A DNA stretch of 64,000 nt from JBEBSD01 sp040394475 (GCA_040394475.1 JBEBSD010000017.1:23958-87957); one strand, 5' to 3'. Shown: positions 52,511 through 62,918, counted from the first letter of the stretch. Numbers and translations: made by a program. Notes: a model not told the origin generated them from the letters alone.

Positions 52511-55500
52511 TCACACCTCATCTGTCTCGCCATAGGCCCCGCCTCCCGGTGTTTCTATAATAATACGATCGTACTTTTCCACCGATACCCTTGCAATACC
52601 CGGAAGCTTTATCCATTCCCCGGTGTGTCGCCGCAGCAAATGATTCCCGGTTTGTCCGCCGCCGCCGCCCGCCATTCCGTAGGGCATAAAATGACGGTGC
52701 TGCGCGAGTAGCGTTACACTGAGTGGTTCCAGAAATTCAAACGACCGGACGATCCCGTCGCCCCCGTTGAATTTGCCTTTGCCTCCCGAACCCCTGCGGA
52801 TTTTAAACTCCAGCAACCGTATCGGATACCTTCTTTCAAGTTCCTCCGGATCGGTTATCCGAGTATTGGTCATGTGCTGATGCACACCCGAACGCCCATG
52901 GAAACCTTCTCCTGCCCCGGTCCCGCCCCCGATGGTCTCATAATACCCGAACCGTTCGTTGCCAAAAAGAAAATTGTTCATCGTTCCCTGGCTGCAGGCA
53001 ATGCTTCCGAAAGCCTTCAATAAGGTATCGACCAGCCGCTGGCTTACTTCCGTATTTCCTCCCACTACTGCCGGGCACAATGCTCCTTCATCCCTGAAAT
53101 CCGGATTTAAAAAGGAATCCCGCGGCAGGACCAGCCTGACCTGTCGCAGCAGGCCTTCGTTCAGCGGAAGATTTGTTTGGGCCAACAGCCGCAGCACATA
53201 CAAAACCGCACTGTAAATAATAGACAGGTTCGCATTCAGGTTCCGGGGATGCCTTTTGGAAACTCCTGTAAAGTCAATGGTCATTACGCCCCCGGTTACG
53301 GTCAACCGCAGGTTTATGCGATGGCCATCGTCCAGAAATTCCGTACTCTTCAGCATTTTCCCTTCGAAGGGCAGCAAGGCCTTTTGCAACTCGGCCGCGG
53401 CCCGGTCTTTCAGCAATCGCATATACCTGAACAGCTTCTCAACCCCATGCTGCGCTGCCAGTTTTTCCAACTGCTGCTGTCCTTTCCGGAGCGCAGACAA
53501 TGCAGCGGTGATATCGGCCTGGTTTTCGGCAAAAGACCGGGTCGGAAAAGCGCCTGTTGTAAACAATTCCGCCAGCCGTTCCCACTGCACCGCCCCGTTA
53601 TGCACCAGATACTGCGGGACAATCACGACGCCCTCCTGGTCAAGGCTCTCCGCGTCAGGAGGCATCGATCCCGGCGTCATCCCTCCTATTTCCGCATGAT
53701 GAGCCCGGTTAATGACATACCCGATTAACCGGTTGTCAGCCGCATAGACACCGGCCAGCAGGGTGACATCCGGCAGGTGGGAGCCGCCATATTTCGGATG
53801 GTTGGTAATCACCACATCTCCTGGTCCTAGCGGCAGGTAATCCCTGACCAGGCGGGTGCAGATCCCCAAGCTTCCCAGATGTACCGGGATGTGGGGAGCA
53901 TTCACCAGGAGCTCCCCTTCCGGGTCGATCAGTGCACATGAAAAATCAAGTCGTTCTTTCACGTTCACCGAAAAAGCTGTCCGCTGCAACTGGGCGCCCA
54001 TTTCCTCAGCGATTGCCTTGAAACGATTGGTAAACAATTCCAACTCAATAGCCTCCGGGTTATCCTCCCTAAGGGCCGGCCCCCTCTCCCTGTAAAAAAC
54101 AATCAGGTCGCCGCTCTCCTGCACCACGCCTTCCCAACCTGCCGGCAAAAAAACGGTTGCACCGGCATTTACCAGTATTCCTCCTCCCCTGATCACCTGC
54201 CCCGGTTGTAACCGGTCCCATTCAAACACCGGAATTACCGTCTCTTCACCCGCGTATTTAGCCGTAAAGTTCCGGACGGGTGCAACCACCCCGCCTTCAT
54301 ACCGGATGCGATAGCCAGGTTCCGGCTCCGAAGAGGCGATTACTTCCAGCCGCACACTTTCGAGTTCTATCTCCCGGTCAGACGGGAAATAGCCAAAACA
54401 TTCCCGGTACAACTGCTCAAAGGTTTCCAGGACAGTCCCTTCGGTATAGGGAACTTCCAGTGTACTTTCCTGCCCGGCAAACCGCAGGAATACGGAACAG
54501 AAGCCCGTTTCTGTACCCGCAATACCCTCTTTCCGCAATGCTTCCCGCCCTTCCTCCTGCATCCCTTCCAACAGCGCGGCCAACCGCGTACCAGCGACTT
54601 CCCACGGTTGCAGTACCTGCCGGCTGATCATCCGCGAAACACGGGCCATTCCCATCCCGGTTGCACTGAACAGGCCGGCATCGTACGGAATAATTACCTG
54701 CAGGATACCCAGCCGTTCAGCCAGCTGGCAGCCATGCAATCCTCCGGCGCCGCCGTATACCATTAACGTATAAGCCGCCGGGTCAATACCATGCGCAACC
54801 GATATACGGCGGATTGCACCCGCCATTTTCTCGTTTGCAATAGCCTCCAGTCCTTCCAGCAGCTGCCTGGCGGTCAGGCTGTTTCCTGTTTTCTCGTAAA
54901 TTTCGTCCCTCAGAACCGCTAACGCTCGTCCGGCTGCTTCCATCCGGATAGGGATTCCGAACTGCCCCGGGTCCATTTTCCCCAGCAACAGATTCACATC
55001 CGTAATCGTCAGCGGACCACCGGCTCCATAACAGGCGGGTCCCGGAAAGGCCCCGGCGCTTTCCGGGCCGACACACAGGTTGTAGCCATCAAAAAAGCAG
55101 ACCGAGCCTCCTCCGGCTGCTACCGTTTCAATGGCCAGGGTTGCATTGTGCAGCTCTATCCCATCCACTATTGTCGTGAAACGCAGGTCTGCCCGCCCCT
55201 CGATCCGGGCTACATCCGTACTGGTTCCCCCCATATCAAAGCTGATCAGCTTAGTCGCTCCAAAGCGCTTTCCCAGGACCGTGGTTGCCACCACACCTCC
55301 CGCCGGCCCGCTCAGCAGGCTGTCTTTGGCCAGAAAATGCTTCGCCGCTACCAGCCCGCCGCTGCTCGTCATTATCTTCAGATCCTGCTGACCGATCGCC
55401 TGCTGTATCCCCCTCAGGTAAGTGGAGAGTACCGGAGCCAGGTACGAATGGACCATCGTCGTCTGCGTCCGCCGCAGGTAATGAACAGCGCCCGAAAGCT

Positions 55501-56272
55501 CGGACGACAATGCCACAAATTGCTGCCCCCGCTCCCGGAAAAACTTACCAGCCTGCACTTCATGCTCCGGATTCCGATACGAATGCAGCAGGGAGATCCC
55601 CACGGACTCCACGCCGTTTCCGGTTATCTTTGCCAGCGAGATCAGGTTCAGGGGCTGCAGGATGGCTCCCGTAGCGTCCAGCCGTTCTTCTACTTCCATC
55701 ACTGAATGGTACAGCCGTTGTGCCTCCGGGACCTGCAGCTGGAAAAGATCCGGCCGCTGTTGGGTCCCGATCCGCAGCAAGTCCCCGAATCCTTTGGTGA
55801 CCACCAGCAGGGTTTTCGCGCCCTTCCGTTCCAGAAGCGCATTGGTTCCCCTGGTTGTACCCAACCGGATTTCCATCGCCGGAAAGGCATCGGTCAATGC
55901 CGTTGCAGTAAGCAGGCGGGCTACCAGCACAGGCGCTTCTTCCTCTCCGCCAATTTCAAAATCCCGGTCCGAAAAAGGGGGCAGATTATCTTCCACCACC
56001 AACGTTTTATCCCGGTAGTTAATCGCGAGCAACCGGCTTTTTTCAGGACTGTCCCGTACCTGGAACCGATATCCTTCCAGTAGTCGGCTGTCGAAATCCC
56101 ATTGTGTTTCAAATTGGTAAACATGCGGGTTGATCTTACGGACAATGCGTCCGCGAAGGGTACCGTTACTCAATACTTTCAGGCGATGCAGGTCTCCGGA
56201 CAAATCACGTGCGACACAATCGGTAAAAGTACCTCCCGTATCAATCCATAATTTCCAGCAGGGTTCAGACAA
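52511..56272 (-). CDS. Fused hydantoinase/5-oxoprolinase (HyuA-HyuB)
   Basis: 1253 residues, the length of ATP-dependent 5-oxoprolinase. The HyuA half (1-690) has WIDTGGTFTDCVARDL and ISFDMGGTSTDVARI, ATPase-like phosphate loops. The HyuB half (about 715-1250) has FTNRFKAIAEEMGAQLQRTAFSVNVKERLDFSCAL split at the family core, NHPKYGGSHLPDVTLL and GGTGAGEGFHGRSGVHQHMTNTRITD (the last broken into shorter pieces here: GAGEGFHGRSG, HMTNTRITD). It opens 5-oxoproline (or a hydantoin) using ATP. The frame has no ATG near its start; TTG 56272 directly precedes the conserved opening and an in-frame stop is close upstream, so TTG is the start. Confidence 0.93.
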   Translation of the reverse strand: MSEPCWKLWIDTGGTFTDCVARDLSGDLHRLKVLSNGTLRGRIVRKINPHVYQFETQWDFDSRLLEGYRFQVRDSPEKSRLLAINYRDKTLVVEDNLPPFSDRDFEIGGEEEAPVLVARLLTATALTDAFPAMEIRLGTTRGTNALLERKGAKTLLVVTKGFGDLLRIGTQQRPDLFQLQVPEAQRLYHSVMEVEERLDATGAILQPLNLISLAKITGNGVESVGISLLHSYRNPEHEVQAGKFFRERGQQFVALSSELSGAVHYLRRTQTTMVHSYLAPVLSTYLRGIQQAIGQQDLKIMTSSGGLVAAKHFLAKDSLLSGPAGGVVATTVLGKRFGATKLISFDMGGTSTDVARIEGRADLRFTTIVDGIELHNATLAIETVAAGGGSVCFFDGYNLCVGPESAGAFPGPACYGAGGPLTITDVNLLLGKMDPGQFGIPIRMEAAGRALAVLRDEIYEKTGNSLTARQLLEGLEAIANEKMAGAIRRISVAHGIDPAAYTLMVYGGAGGLHGCQLAERLGILQVIIPYDAGLFSATGMGMARVSRMISRQVLQPWEVAGTRLAALLEGMQEEGREALRKEGIAGTETGFCSVFLRFAGQESTLEVPYTEGTVLETFEQLYRECFGYFPSDREIELESVRLEVIASSEPEPGYRIRYEGGVVAPVRNFTAKYAGEETVIPVFEWDRLQPGQVIRGGGILVNAGATVFLPAGWEGVVQESGDLIVFYRERGPALREDNPEAIELELFTNRFKAIAEEMGAQLQRTAFSVNVKERLDFSCALIDPEGELLVNAPHIPVHLGSLGICTRLVRDYLPLGPGDVVITNHPKYGGSHLPDVTLLAGVYAADNRLIGYVINRAHHAEIGGMTPGSMPPDAESLDQEGVVIVPQYLVHNGAVQWERLAELFTTGAFPTRSFAENQADITAALSALRKGQQQLEKLAAQHGVEKLFRYMRLLKDRAAAELQKALLPFEGKMLKSTEFLDDGHRINLRLTVTGGVMTIDFTGVSKRHPRNLNANLSIIYSAVLYVLRLLAQTNLPLNEGLLRQVRLVLPRDSFLNPDFRDEGALCPAVVGGNTEVSQRLVDTLLKAFGSIACSQGTMNNFLFGNERFGYYETIGGGTGAGEGFHGRSGVHQHMTNTRITDPEELERRYPIRLLEFKIRRGSGGKGKFNGGDGIVRSFEFLEPLSVTLLAQHRHFMPYGMAGGGGGQTGNHLLRRHTGEWIKLPGIARVSVEKYDRIIIETPGGGAYGETDEV

Positions 56273-56358
56273 AGGTCAATCAGGTTTAAAAGTGTAAAAC
56301 AAGGCTCTAATATAGTTATTTTGCGAATAGTACCCGGAGAAAATACCCGTGGGGGTAT

Positions 56359-56991
56359 TCAGCAGGTCACCACGAATACCCACGAAGCCCACAGCCGGTA
56401 AACCAGCTCTACCTGCTCTTCTTCCCCGTTTACCCGGATCGTCCCTGTTAAGGTTCCCTGCGGGCCAGGCTCAAAAGGCTGCAGCCGGCAGTCATTCCGC
56501 AAATCAACCTGCCGGTTACCTGCGTATTTATAAAGTGCTTCTTTAGCAGACCAGTACAAATGCAGCGCGGTCAGATCATCCGGGTTCCTGAGTCCGGCCT
56601 GCTCAGCTTCCGACAAATAAAAGGATTTTGCCTTCAAAAGAGCAGGACGCGGCATTTGCTGAATATCCACTCCAACCGGACCGTCGGTACGAAGTGCCAC
56701 TGCCACTTTGGTTGCTGTATGGGAAATGGATATAAAAAAAACCTGGTCTTCCAGGTAAGGACTCCCGTCTTCCCGGTAGCCTACCCGCTGACTACCGCCG
56801 GTCATTGCGGTGATCACTAAACGGGCGGCCAGGAATTGCGCCTTTTTAACCGGACTCCTTCTTTGCATCAGCTTCTTTTTCTCCGCCTCGGTCCAGGTTC
56901 CGGAAAGCATCAGCTCTTCCCAGGATTCAGAAATCTCCCAAAAGCCTACACGCAGTTGCGGAGATATTATTTCAATCGCAGTTAACGGCAT
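56359..56991 (-). CDS. 4'-phosphopantetheinyl transferase (Sfp type)
   Basis: 210 residues. FFISISHTATKVAVAL, GPVGVDIQQM and LYWSAKEALYKYAG carry the magnesium and CoA-binding residues (Asp in GVDIQ, Glu in SAKEAL) of Sfp-type transferases. It loads phosphopantetheine onto carrier proteins (fatty acid or PKS/NRPS). None of those lie in this window. It is 86 bases downstream of the 5-oxoprolinase start on the opposite side and monocistronic. Confidence 0.93.
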   Translation of the reverse strand: MPLTAIEIISPQLRVGFWEISESWEELMLSGTWTEAEKKKLMQRRSPVKKAQFLAARLVITAMTGGSQRVGYREDGSPYLEDQVFFISISHTATKVAVALRTDGPVGVDIQQMPRPALLKAKSFYLSEAEQAGLRNPDDLTALHLYWSAKEALYKYAGNRQVDLRNDCRLQPFEPGPQGTLTGTIRVNGEEEQVELVYRLWASWVFVVTC

Positions 56992-57152
56992 TTTAAAACA
57001 AGTCTGAACGTTCCGGGGTACTTTCTTCGTTACTTACAAAAAAACAGGGGCGTCGACAACCGTGACGTTCCCGTCAATCGCCTACGAAGATAGTAGTAAA
57101 ATGAAGTTTCCCCTTTTCCCGGATCATAAATCTCCTTCGATACACGCATCCA

Positions 57153-58841
57153 ATGGCTGACAGCAGGTTCCCTCGTATACGTTCAGTCCTGGCGGGAATC
57201 CTTCTTTTCCTTTTGGCAGGCATCGGCTGGTTTCTCTGGCGCATCCAGATTCCCGTGCCGGCAGTCACCGGGATGGCTGCAGCGCCCCTCCTCACGGATG
57301 CCCGCTACCAGCGCGTACAGGCAGGTCCTGATCATTACCGGATCGGGAATAACTGGCTGCGTAAAAATGCCTTTGGCATCTGGGAAATGTATATTGAAGG
57401 CAGCCCTTACGAAAGGGGACTGGTTTACGGCGTACTGGCGAAAGAATTAATGCATCAACAGGAAGTGGTGTTTGTCGATCAGCTAAAGGAAATCATTCCC
57501 GGCACCTTGCTGCTCCATACACTCAAATACTTCATCGGCTGGTTTAACCGGGACATCGACCAGTACATCCCACTGGAAAACCAGCAGGAGATTTATGGCA
57601 TTTCACAATCGTTTTCCGACGACTTCGGATTTATCGGCAAAAAATATTACCGGATCCTCAATTACCACGCGGCGCACGATATCGGTCATGCACTGGTAGA
57701 CATGAACATGGTCGGGTGTACCTCATTTGCGGTGAGTAACGATTTTTCTGCAGACTCTTCCCTCCTGATCGGGCGGAACTTTGATTTCAATATGGGAGAT
57801 CACTTCGCGGAAAATAAAGTAATGCTATTTGTAAAGCCCGATGACGGCTATCCGTTTGCCTCCGTTTCGTGGGCGGGCTTTACCGGTGTGGTATCAGGAA
57901 TGAACCAGCGGGGTCTCACCGTGACGCTCAACGCAGCGAGGTCGGATATTCCCTATACCGCCAAAACCCCTGTTTCCATTCTGGCCAGGGAAATCCTCCA
58001 GTATGCTGCAACGATTGAAGAGGCGGTCGCCATTGCCCGGAAACGGGAAACCTTTGTATCCGAGTCGTTGCTGATCGGTTCAGCCAACGACGGGAAAGCG
58101 CTCATTATTGAGAAAACCCCGACCAAAATGGATGTCTATGACCCGGGGATTCCCGCCCTGGTCTGCGCCAACCACTACCAGAGTCCGCTGTTGCAAAACG
58201 ATCCCGCCAATCTTGAAAATATCCGTTCCAGTGATTCCCGGTACCGGTTCGACCGGCTGCAGCAACTGCTCATCCAACAAAAGCCGGTCAGCACGCAACA
58301 AGGCGCGGCACTGCTCCGGGATGTCCGCGGGATAGACGACAAGTTTATCGGTTACGGCAACCCGAAATCGCTCAACCAGCTATTGGCCCATCACGGGGTT
58401 CTCTTCAAGCCCGACAGCCTCTTAATGTGGGTATCCGCCAACCCCTATCAATTGGGAGCCTTCGTGGCCTACAACCTTCATGAAACATTTGAGGCTTCGG
58501 AATTTATCCCCGACACCACCCGTACTATCCCGGCCGATCCGTTCTTACAAACCGACGATTTCAGAAAATTTGAACAGTTCAAAATCACCCGGTCTGCTAT
58601 TCAACGCTATCTGATGACAGGCAACGAGCTCCATTTGCCCGCCCGGCAGCTCCGGGAATTTATCGCCGACAATCCGGAAAGCTACCAGCCGTACGCCTAT
58701 CTGGGTGATTATTTCCGGCAAAAAAAGGACTACCTGAAAGCAGTTGTCTACTATGAACAAGCACTCACCAAAGAACCCTCCTCTCCGAAAGAAGCGGCAA
58801 CGATCCGCGACAAACTAGCGGAATGCCGGAAAGCCATGTAA
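57153..58841 (+). CDS. C45-family peptidase / acyl-transferase-like membrane-anchored protein
   Basis: 562 residues with an N-terminal membrane anchor (about 12-30). The Ntn-hydrolase domain of the C45 (acyl-CoA:6-aminopenicillanic-acid acyltransferase) family occupies about 60-480: MVGCTSFAVSNDF gives the nucleophile Cys189, followed by LLIGRNFDFNMG and GVVSGMNQRGLTVTLNAA. The C-terminal part (about 500-560) looks like a single TPR hairpin (PYAYLGDYFRQKKDYLKAVVYYEQAL, given in two pieces: PYAYLGDYFRQKKD and VVYYEQAL). Relatives self-cleave before the Cys; here a propeptide of about 188 residues would be released, so processing is uncertain. Substrate unknown. Confidence 0.82.
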   Translation: MADSRFPRIRSVLAGILLFLLAGIGWFLWRIQIPVPAVTGMAAAPLLTDARYQRVQAGPDHYRIGNNWLRKNAFGIWEMYIEGSPYERGLVYGVLAKELMHQQEVVFVDQLKEIIPGTLLLHTLKYFIGWFNRDIDQYIPLENQQEIYGISQSFSDDFGFIGKKYYRILNYHAAHDIGHALVDMNMVGCTSFAVSNDFSADSSLLIGRNFDFNMGDHFAENKVMLFVKPDDGYPFASVSWAGFTGVVSGMNQRGLTVTLNAARSDIPYTAKTPVSILAREILQYAATIEEAVAIARKRETFVSESLLIGSANDGKALIIEKTPTKMDVYDPGIPALVCANHYQSPLLQNDPANLENIRSSDSRYRFDRLQQLLIQQKPVSTQQGAALLRDVRGIDDKFIGYGNPKSLNQLLAHHGVLFKPDSLLMWVSANPYQLGAFVAYNLHETFEASEFIPDTTRTIPADPFLQTDDFRKFEQFKITRSAIQRYLMTGNELHLPARQLREFIADNPESYQPYAYLGDYFRQKKDYLKAVVYYEQALTKEPSSPKEAATIRDKLAECRKAM

Positions 58842-58933
58842 AACAGCCGCACTACCACCCTTTCACGAGCTCGCTCCGAAAATCAAAAAAAATACCGTAA
58901 TTAGCAATTCAATCCAACCATACAAGTAAGCCT

Positions 58934-61090
58934 ATGAAAACCGCTAGATTGCTGCTATTTCTCATGTTGGGGCTAGCGGCTTGTCAAAATTCTTCCGAAA
59001 TGCAAAGAACACCTTATCAATGGCCGACGGACGCAGTAGCCCCGGTCGCTACCGTCAAACCGCATTACCGCGTCATTCATGGCGATGCCGTTACCGACAA
59101 CTACTACTGGTTATACGATTATTTTGGGAAAGGGCCCGACAGCGCGCAGGTGATCGACTACCTGAATGCAGAAAATGCCTACCTGGGAACCATGATGAAG
59201 GGAACGGAAAAGCTTCAGGCCAATTTGTTCCAGGAACTCAAAAACAGGATCAAGGAAAAGGACGAAAGTGTTCCCGTTTACCGGAATGGCTATTATTACT
59301 ATTCCCGTACGGAAGAAGGAAAAGAGTATTTCAAGTATTGCCGCAAGAAGGGTTCCCTGGATGCCCCCGAAGAAATCCTGGCCGATGTGGATGAAATGGC
59401 CGAAGGCCACCCGTATTATGCCGCTGCGGGTTTCAATGTAAGTCCTGACAATAAGCTCATGGCTTTCGGGGTCGATACCGTCTCCCGCAGGGAATACACC
59501 CTTTATATCAAGGACCTGGAGACCGGGGCTCTGTTCCCGGAGGCGATTACCCATACAACCGCCGGTTCGGTATGGGCAAATGACAACAAAACCCTGTTTT
59601 ATACCGCCAGAAATCCGCAGACGCTGCTAAGTGAAAAAATCAACCGGCATGTATTGGATACCTCCCCGGACGAGGACGTTACGGTTTATCATGAAACCGA
59701 TAATACCAATTATATTTCCGTCGGCAAGTCGAAATCCGGCAACTATATCCTGATCGGTTCCGGGGCCACCTTATCTTCGGAATTCCGCTTTATTGATGCC
59801 AATGACCCTACGGCTTCCTTTAAGGTCTTTACGCCCAGAATGGAAGCGGTATTATACAGTGTTATCCCGCTGGAAGACCGCTTTTTAATCCTGACGAACC
59901 AGGATGCAAAAAATTTCAGGCTTATGGAATGTCCGCTGGACCGCACAGATAGCACCAACTGGAAGGAAGTAATCCCTCACCGGGAAGATGTGCTGCTTTC
60001 CGATGTTGACGAGTTTGCGGATTTTCTGGTACTTTCCGAACGTAAAGACGGCCTGGTGCAGCTTCGCGTCCAGAACCGCGACAACGGGGATGATTACTAC
60101 CTCGACTTTGGAGAGCCCGCTTATAGTGCCTATGTAGGGGCCAATCCGGAATATGCCAGTACCCAGCTGCGGTATCATTATACGTCCATGACCACCCCCA
60201 ACTCCACTTATGATTACGATCTGACCACCAGGACGAAGGTGTTGAAGAAGCAGCAGGAAGTTGTGGGAGGGTATACCCCCTCCGATTATGTTACGGAACG
60301 GCTGTATGCTCCCTCGCGGGATGGCAAGCAAATCCCCATTTCGATCGTCTACAAAAAAGGCTTCGAAAAGGAGGGATCTGCCCCGCTCCTGTTATACGGC
60401 TACGGCTCGTATGGGAACAGTATCGATGCCAGCTTCAGCAGCAGCCGCCTGAGCCTTCTGAACCGCGGGTTTGTGTTTGCAATAGCACATATACGTGGGG
60501 GCGAGGAACTGGGCCGGCAATGGTACGAAGACGGTAAAATGTTTAACAAGAAAAACACCTTCAACGACTTTATCGATTGCGGGGAATACCTGCTCGCGGA
60601 AAAATATGTATCCCGGGGGCATATGTATGCACAGGGAGGCAGTGCAGGTGGTTTGCTGATGGGCGCTGTGATTAACCAGAGGCCAGAGTTGTGGAACGGC
60701 GTAATTGCCGACGTCCCGTTTGTGGATGTCGTCAACACAATGCTCGACGAAAGTATTCCCCTGACCACGAACGAATATGACGAATGGGGGAATCCGAAAA
60801 ACAAGGATGCCTATACCTACATCAAAAGCTATTCCCCCTATGAGAATATCGGCAGTAAGGCCTATCCCAACTTACTCGTAACAACGGGGCTGCACGATAG
60901 CCAGGTACAATATTTCGAACCCGCCAAATGGGTCGCCAAACTGCGTTCTCTTAAAACCGACAACAATGTCCTCCTGTTCAAAACAAATATGGAATTCGGG
61001 CACGGCGGGGCATCCGGGCGTTTTGACTACCTCAAAGAAGTAGCGCTGGAATACGCCTTTTTATTCGCACTGGAAGGTATTGAAGAGTAA
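58934..61090 (+). CDS. Oligopeptidase B-like S9 serine peptidase, lipoprotein
   Basis: 718 residues with a lipoprotein leader (lipobox LAAC). N-terminal beta-propeller (about 70-420) and C-terminal alpha/beta hydrolase. Catalytic triad from the sequence: Ser570 in GGSAGG, Asp655 in GLHDSQ, His690 in EFGHGGASGR. LLLYGYGSYG and NEYDEWGNP are typical of the oligopeptidase B branch. It should cleave small peptides after basic residues, here in the periplasm because of the lipoprotein leader, whereas the E. coli enzyme is cytosolic. Own strong terminator follows. Confidence 0.94.
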   Translation: MKTARLLLFLMLGLAACQNSSEMQRTPYQWPTDAVAPVATVKPHYRVIHGDAVTDNYYWLYDYFGKGPDSAQVIDYLNAENAYLGTMMKGTEKLQANLFQELKNRIKEKDESVPVYRNGYYYYSRTEEGKEYFKYCRKKGSLDAPEEILADVDEMAEGHPYYAAAGFNVSPDNKLMAFGVDTVSRREYTLYIKDLETGALFPEAITHTTAGSVWANDNKTLFYTARNPQTLLSEKINRHVLDTSPDEDVTVYHETDNTNYISVGKSKSGNYILIGSGATLSSEFRFIDANDPTASFKVFTPRMEAVLYSVIPLEDRFLILTNQDAKNFRLMECPLDRTDSTNWKEVIPHREDVLLSDVDEFADFLVLSERKDGLVQLRVQNRDNGDDYYLDFGEPAYSAYVGANPEYASTQLRYHYTSMTTPNSTYDYDLTTRTKVLKKQQEVVGGYTPSDYVTERLYAPSRDGKQIPISIVYKKGFEKEGSAPLLLYGYGSYGNSIDASFSSSRLSLLNRGFVFAIAHIRGGEELGRQWYEDGKMFNKKNTFNDFIDCGEYLLAEKYVSRGHMYAQGGSAGGLLMGAVINQRPELWNGVIADVPFVDVVNTMLDESIPLTTNEYDEWGNPKNKDAYTYIKSYSPYENIGSKAYPNLLVTTGLHDSQVQYFEPAKWVAKLRSLKTDNNVLLFKTNMEFGHGGASGRFDYLKEVALEYAFLFALEGIEE

Positions 61091-61134
61091 AAGGATAGCT
61101 CCATTGGTTTGAAAACCAATGGAGCTATCCTTTT
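61089..61134. terminator. Terminator of the oligopeptidase gene
   Basis: A 21-bp perfect stem, loop TGAA, from AAAAGGATAGCTCCATTGG to its complement ending in CTTTT. It overlaps the stop codon and can act both ways; the convergent ndk gene ends about 110 bases further. Confidence 0.92.
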
Positions 61135-61247
61135 CGTGGCCGGTCACGATCATCCAGCCCTAAAACGACAATTCGAAAAGCGGCCCTTAGCAGGACGCGT
61201 ATTCCGGTCTGCCAAAGGGATGTGCCCCCAACCGGAGGTCACTCCTT

Positions 61248-61664
61248 TTAATATTGTTCCAGCGAAGAAAAGAAAAACGACCCTTCAAGGGCGGCATTCT
61301 CGTCTGAATCAGAACCGTGAATGGCATTGGCCTCTATCGATTTGGCGAACAACTTCCGGATGGTTCCGTCTGCTGCTTTGGCCGGGTCTGTCGCCCCGAT
61401 CAGCTTGCGAAAATCGGCTACCGCGTTTTCCTTTTCCAGGATCATCGGCACGATCGCTCCTGACGACATATACCGGCACAGATCGGCATAGAACGGGCGC
61501 TCTTTATGTACCGCATAAAACGCTCCCGCTTTATCCGCGCTGAGTACTGATTTCTTTAAGGCAACAATTCTAAAACCCGCTTCTTCAATCAATTTAATAA
61601 TGGCACCTGTATTCCCTTCTGCTACGGCATCGGGCTTAATCATGGTGAAAGTCTTGTTTGACAT
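61248..61664 (-). CDS. ndk: Nucleoside diphosphate kinase
   Basis: 138 residues. MIKPDAVAEGNTGAII, then the active-site segment ANAIHGSDSDENA with the phosphorylated His, as in all Ndk. It transfers phosphate between NTPs and NDPs in the cytosol. Length and motifs are complete; the tail SFFFSSLEQY is normal. Divergent from the DHH gene. Confidence 0.98.
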   Translation of the reverse strand: MSNKTFTMIKPDAVAEGNTGAIIKLIEEAGFRIVALKKSVLSADKAGAFYAVHKERPFYADLCRYMSSGAIVPMILEKENAVADFRKLIGATDPAKAADGTIRKLFAKSIEANAIHGSDSDENAALEGSFFFSSLEQY

Positions 61665-61799
61665 ACAACAAATTAGCTGTTAATTGGACGAATAAAGCGC
61701 AAAATTAACTATTTCCCATGGATCTCCACCCTGTTTGTTAAAATACGGCGGGTTTTCGTACTTTTACAGACTTTTGTTGTACCTATTGATTATTATTAC

Positions 61800-62822
61800 G
61801 TGGCCTATCTTACCGCAGCATTGAAGGAAGTCTTCTCTGCTCCTCGAAAAATCGTCGTTACCATGCATCGGGACCCCGATTCGGATGCCATCGGATCTTC
61901 CCTGGGGTGGGCCGGTTTCCTGCAGAAAAAAGGCCACCAGGTAACGGTTATAAGTCCTACCGAGGTTCCCGCCAACCTGAAATGGTTTGAGGGGGCCGGG
62001 GCCATCTATAATTACGAAGAAAAAGAAGAAACCCGTCAGCAATGCAAAGCGCTCATTGCCGCAGCCGACCTGATTTGCTGTCTGGATTTCTCCGCGCTTA
62101 ACCGCCTGAAAGACATGGCCCGGGTGATCCAGAAAGCCCAGGCGCCCATCCTGATGATCGACCATCACCTGGATCCGGAACCCTTTGCCACTTACCAGAT
62201 TTCCGATCCGTCCGCTGCGGCTACCGCTCAGATTGTATATGCGCTTATCACAGAATGGGATCGTTCTGCCCTCGATAAACCGATTGCCGAATGCCTTTAT
62301 GCGGGTATCATGACAGACACAGGCTCCTTCCGTCACAGCAGTACGACGCGTGAGGTACACCTGGCGGTCGCCGACCTGATGCAGACGGGCATCGCGGTAA
62401 ACCGGATTCATTCCCAGATTTTCGACAACGCACCGCTTTCGCGCCTTCTCATGCTGGGTCACGCACTGTCTACCATTACGGTACTCCCGGAGTATCGCGT
62501 TTCCTATATGGTCCTTGGGGTAGAAGCCCTCGAAAAATTCAATTCCAGTATCGGAGATACGGACGGGATTGTCAATTATGGCCTCCAGGTAGAAGACGTA
62601 GTAATGACAGCCCTGTTTATTCAGCGTAACCGGGAGGTGAAAATATCATTCCGGTCCGTTGCCGACTTTCCGGTACGCGAAGTTGCGCACCAGCATTTCA
62701 GCGGCGGCGGCCACAAAAATGCAGCAGGCGGCAGAAGTAATTTAACTTTATCCGCTACAATTGAAAAATTTTTAGGAATTTTACCCGAATATCGGGAGCA
62801 ATTACTGGCAACAACTAAATAA
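61800..62822 (+). CDS. DHH-family phosphoesterase (NrnA-like)
   Basis: 340 residues starting with GTG at 61800 (no upstream ATG; family start MAYL... fits). DHH domain: MHRDPDSDAIGSS, LDFSALNRL, MIDHHLDPE, and the DHHA1 domain with FSGGGHKNAAGG. Homologues (NrnA) degrade short RNA oligonucleotides and dephosphorylate 3'-phosphoadenosine-5'-phosphate, using Mn2+. The following FKBP gene starts 97 bases downstream. Confidence 0.93.
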   Translation: MAYLTAALKEVFSAPRKIVVTMHRDPDSDAIGSSLGWAGFLQKKGHQVTVISPTEVPANLKWFEGAGAIYNYEEKEETRQQCKALIAAADLICCLDFSALNRLKDMARVIQKAQAPILMIDHHLDPEPFATYQISDPSAAATAQIVYALITEWDRSALDKPIAECLYAGIMTDTGSFRHSSTTREVHLAVADLMQTGIAVNRIHSQIFDNAPLSRLLMLGHALSTITVLPEYRVSYMVLGVEALEKFNSSIGDTDGIVNYGLQVEDVVMTALFIQRNREVKISFRSVADFPVREVAHQHFSGGGHKNAAGGRSNLTLSATIEKFLGILPEYREQLLATTK

Positions 62823-62918
62823 TCCTGAAAAACCTTGGAATTGTTTCAGCTAGTGTGTTCCTGAAGTTCTCCAGCCCTTTTAACCGTAACAAATGTATTA
62901 TATTTTATAACCGATCTA

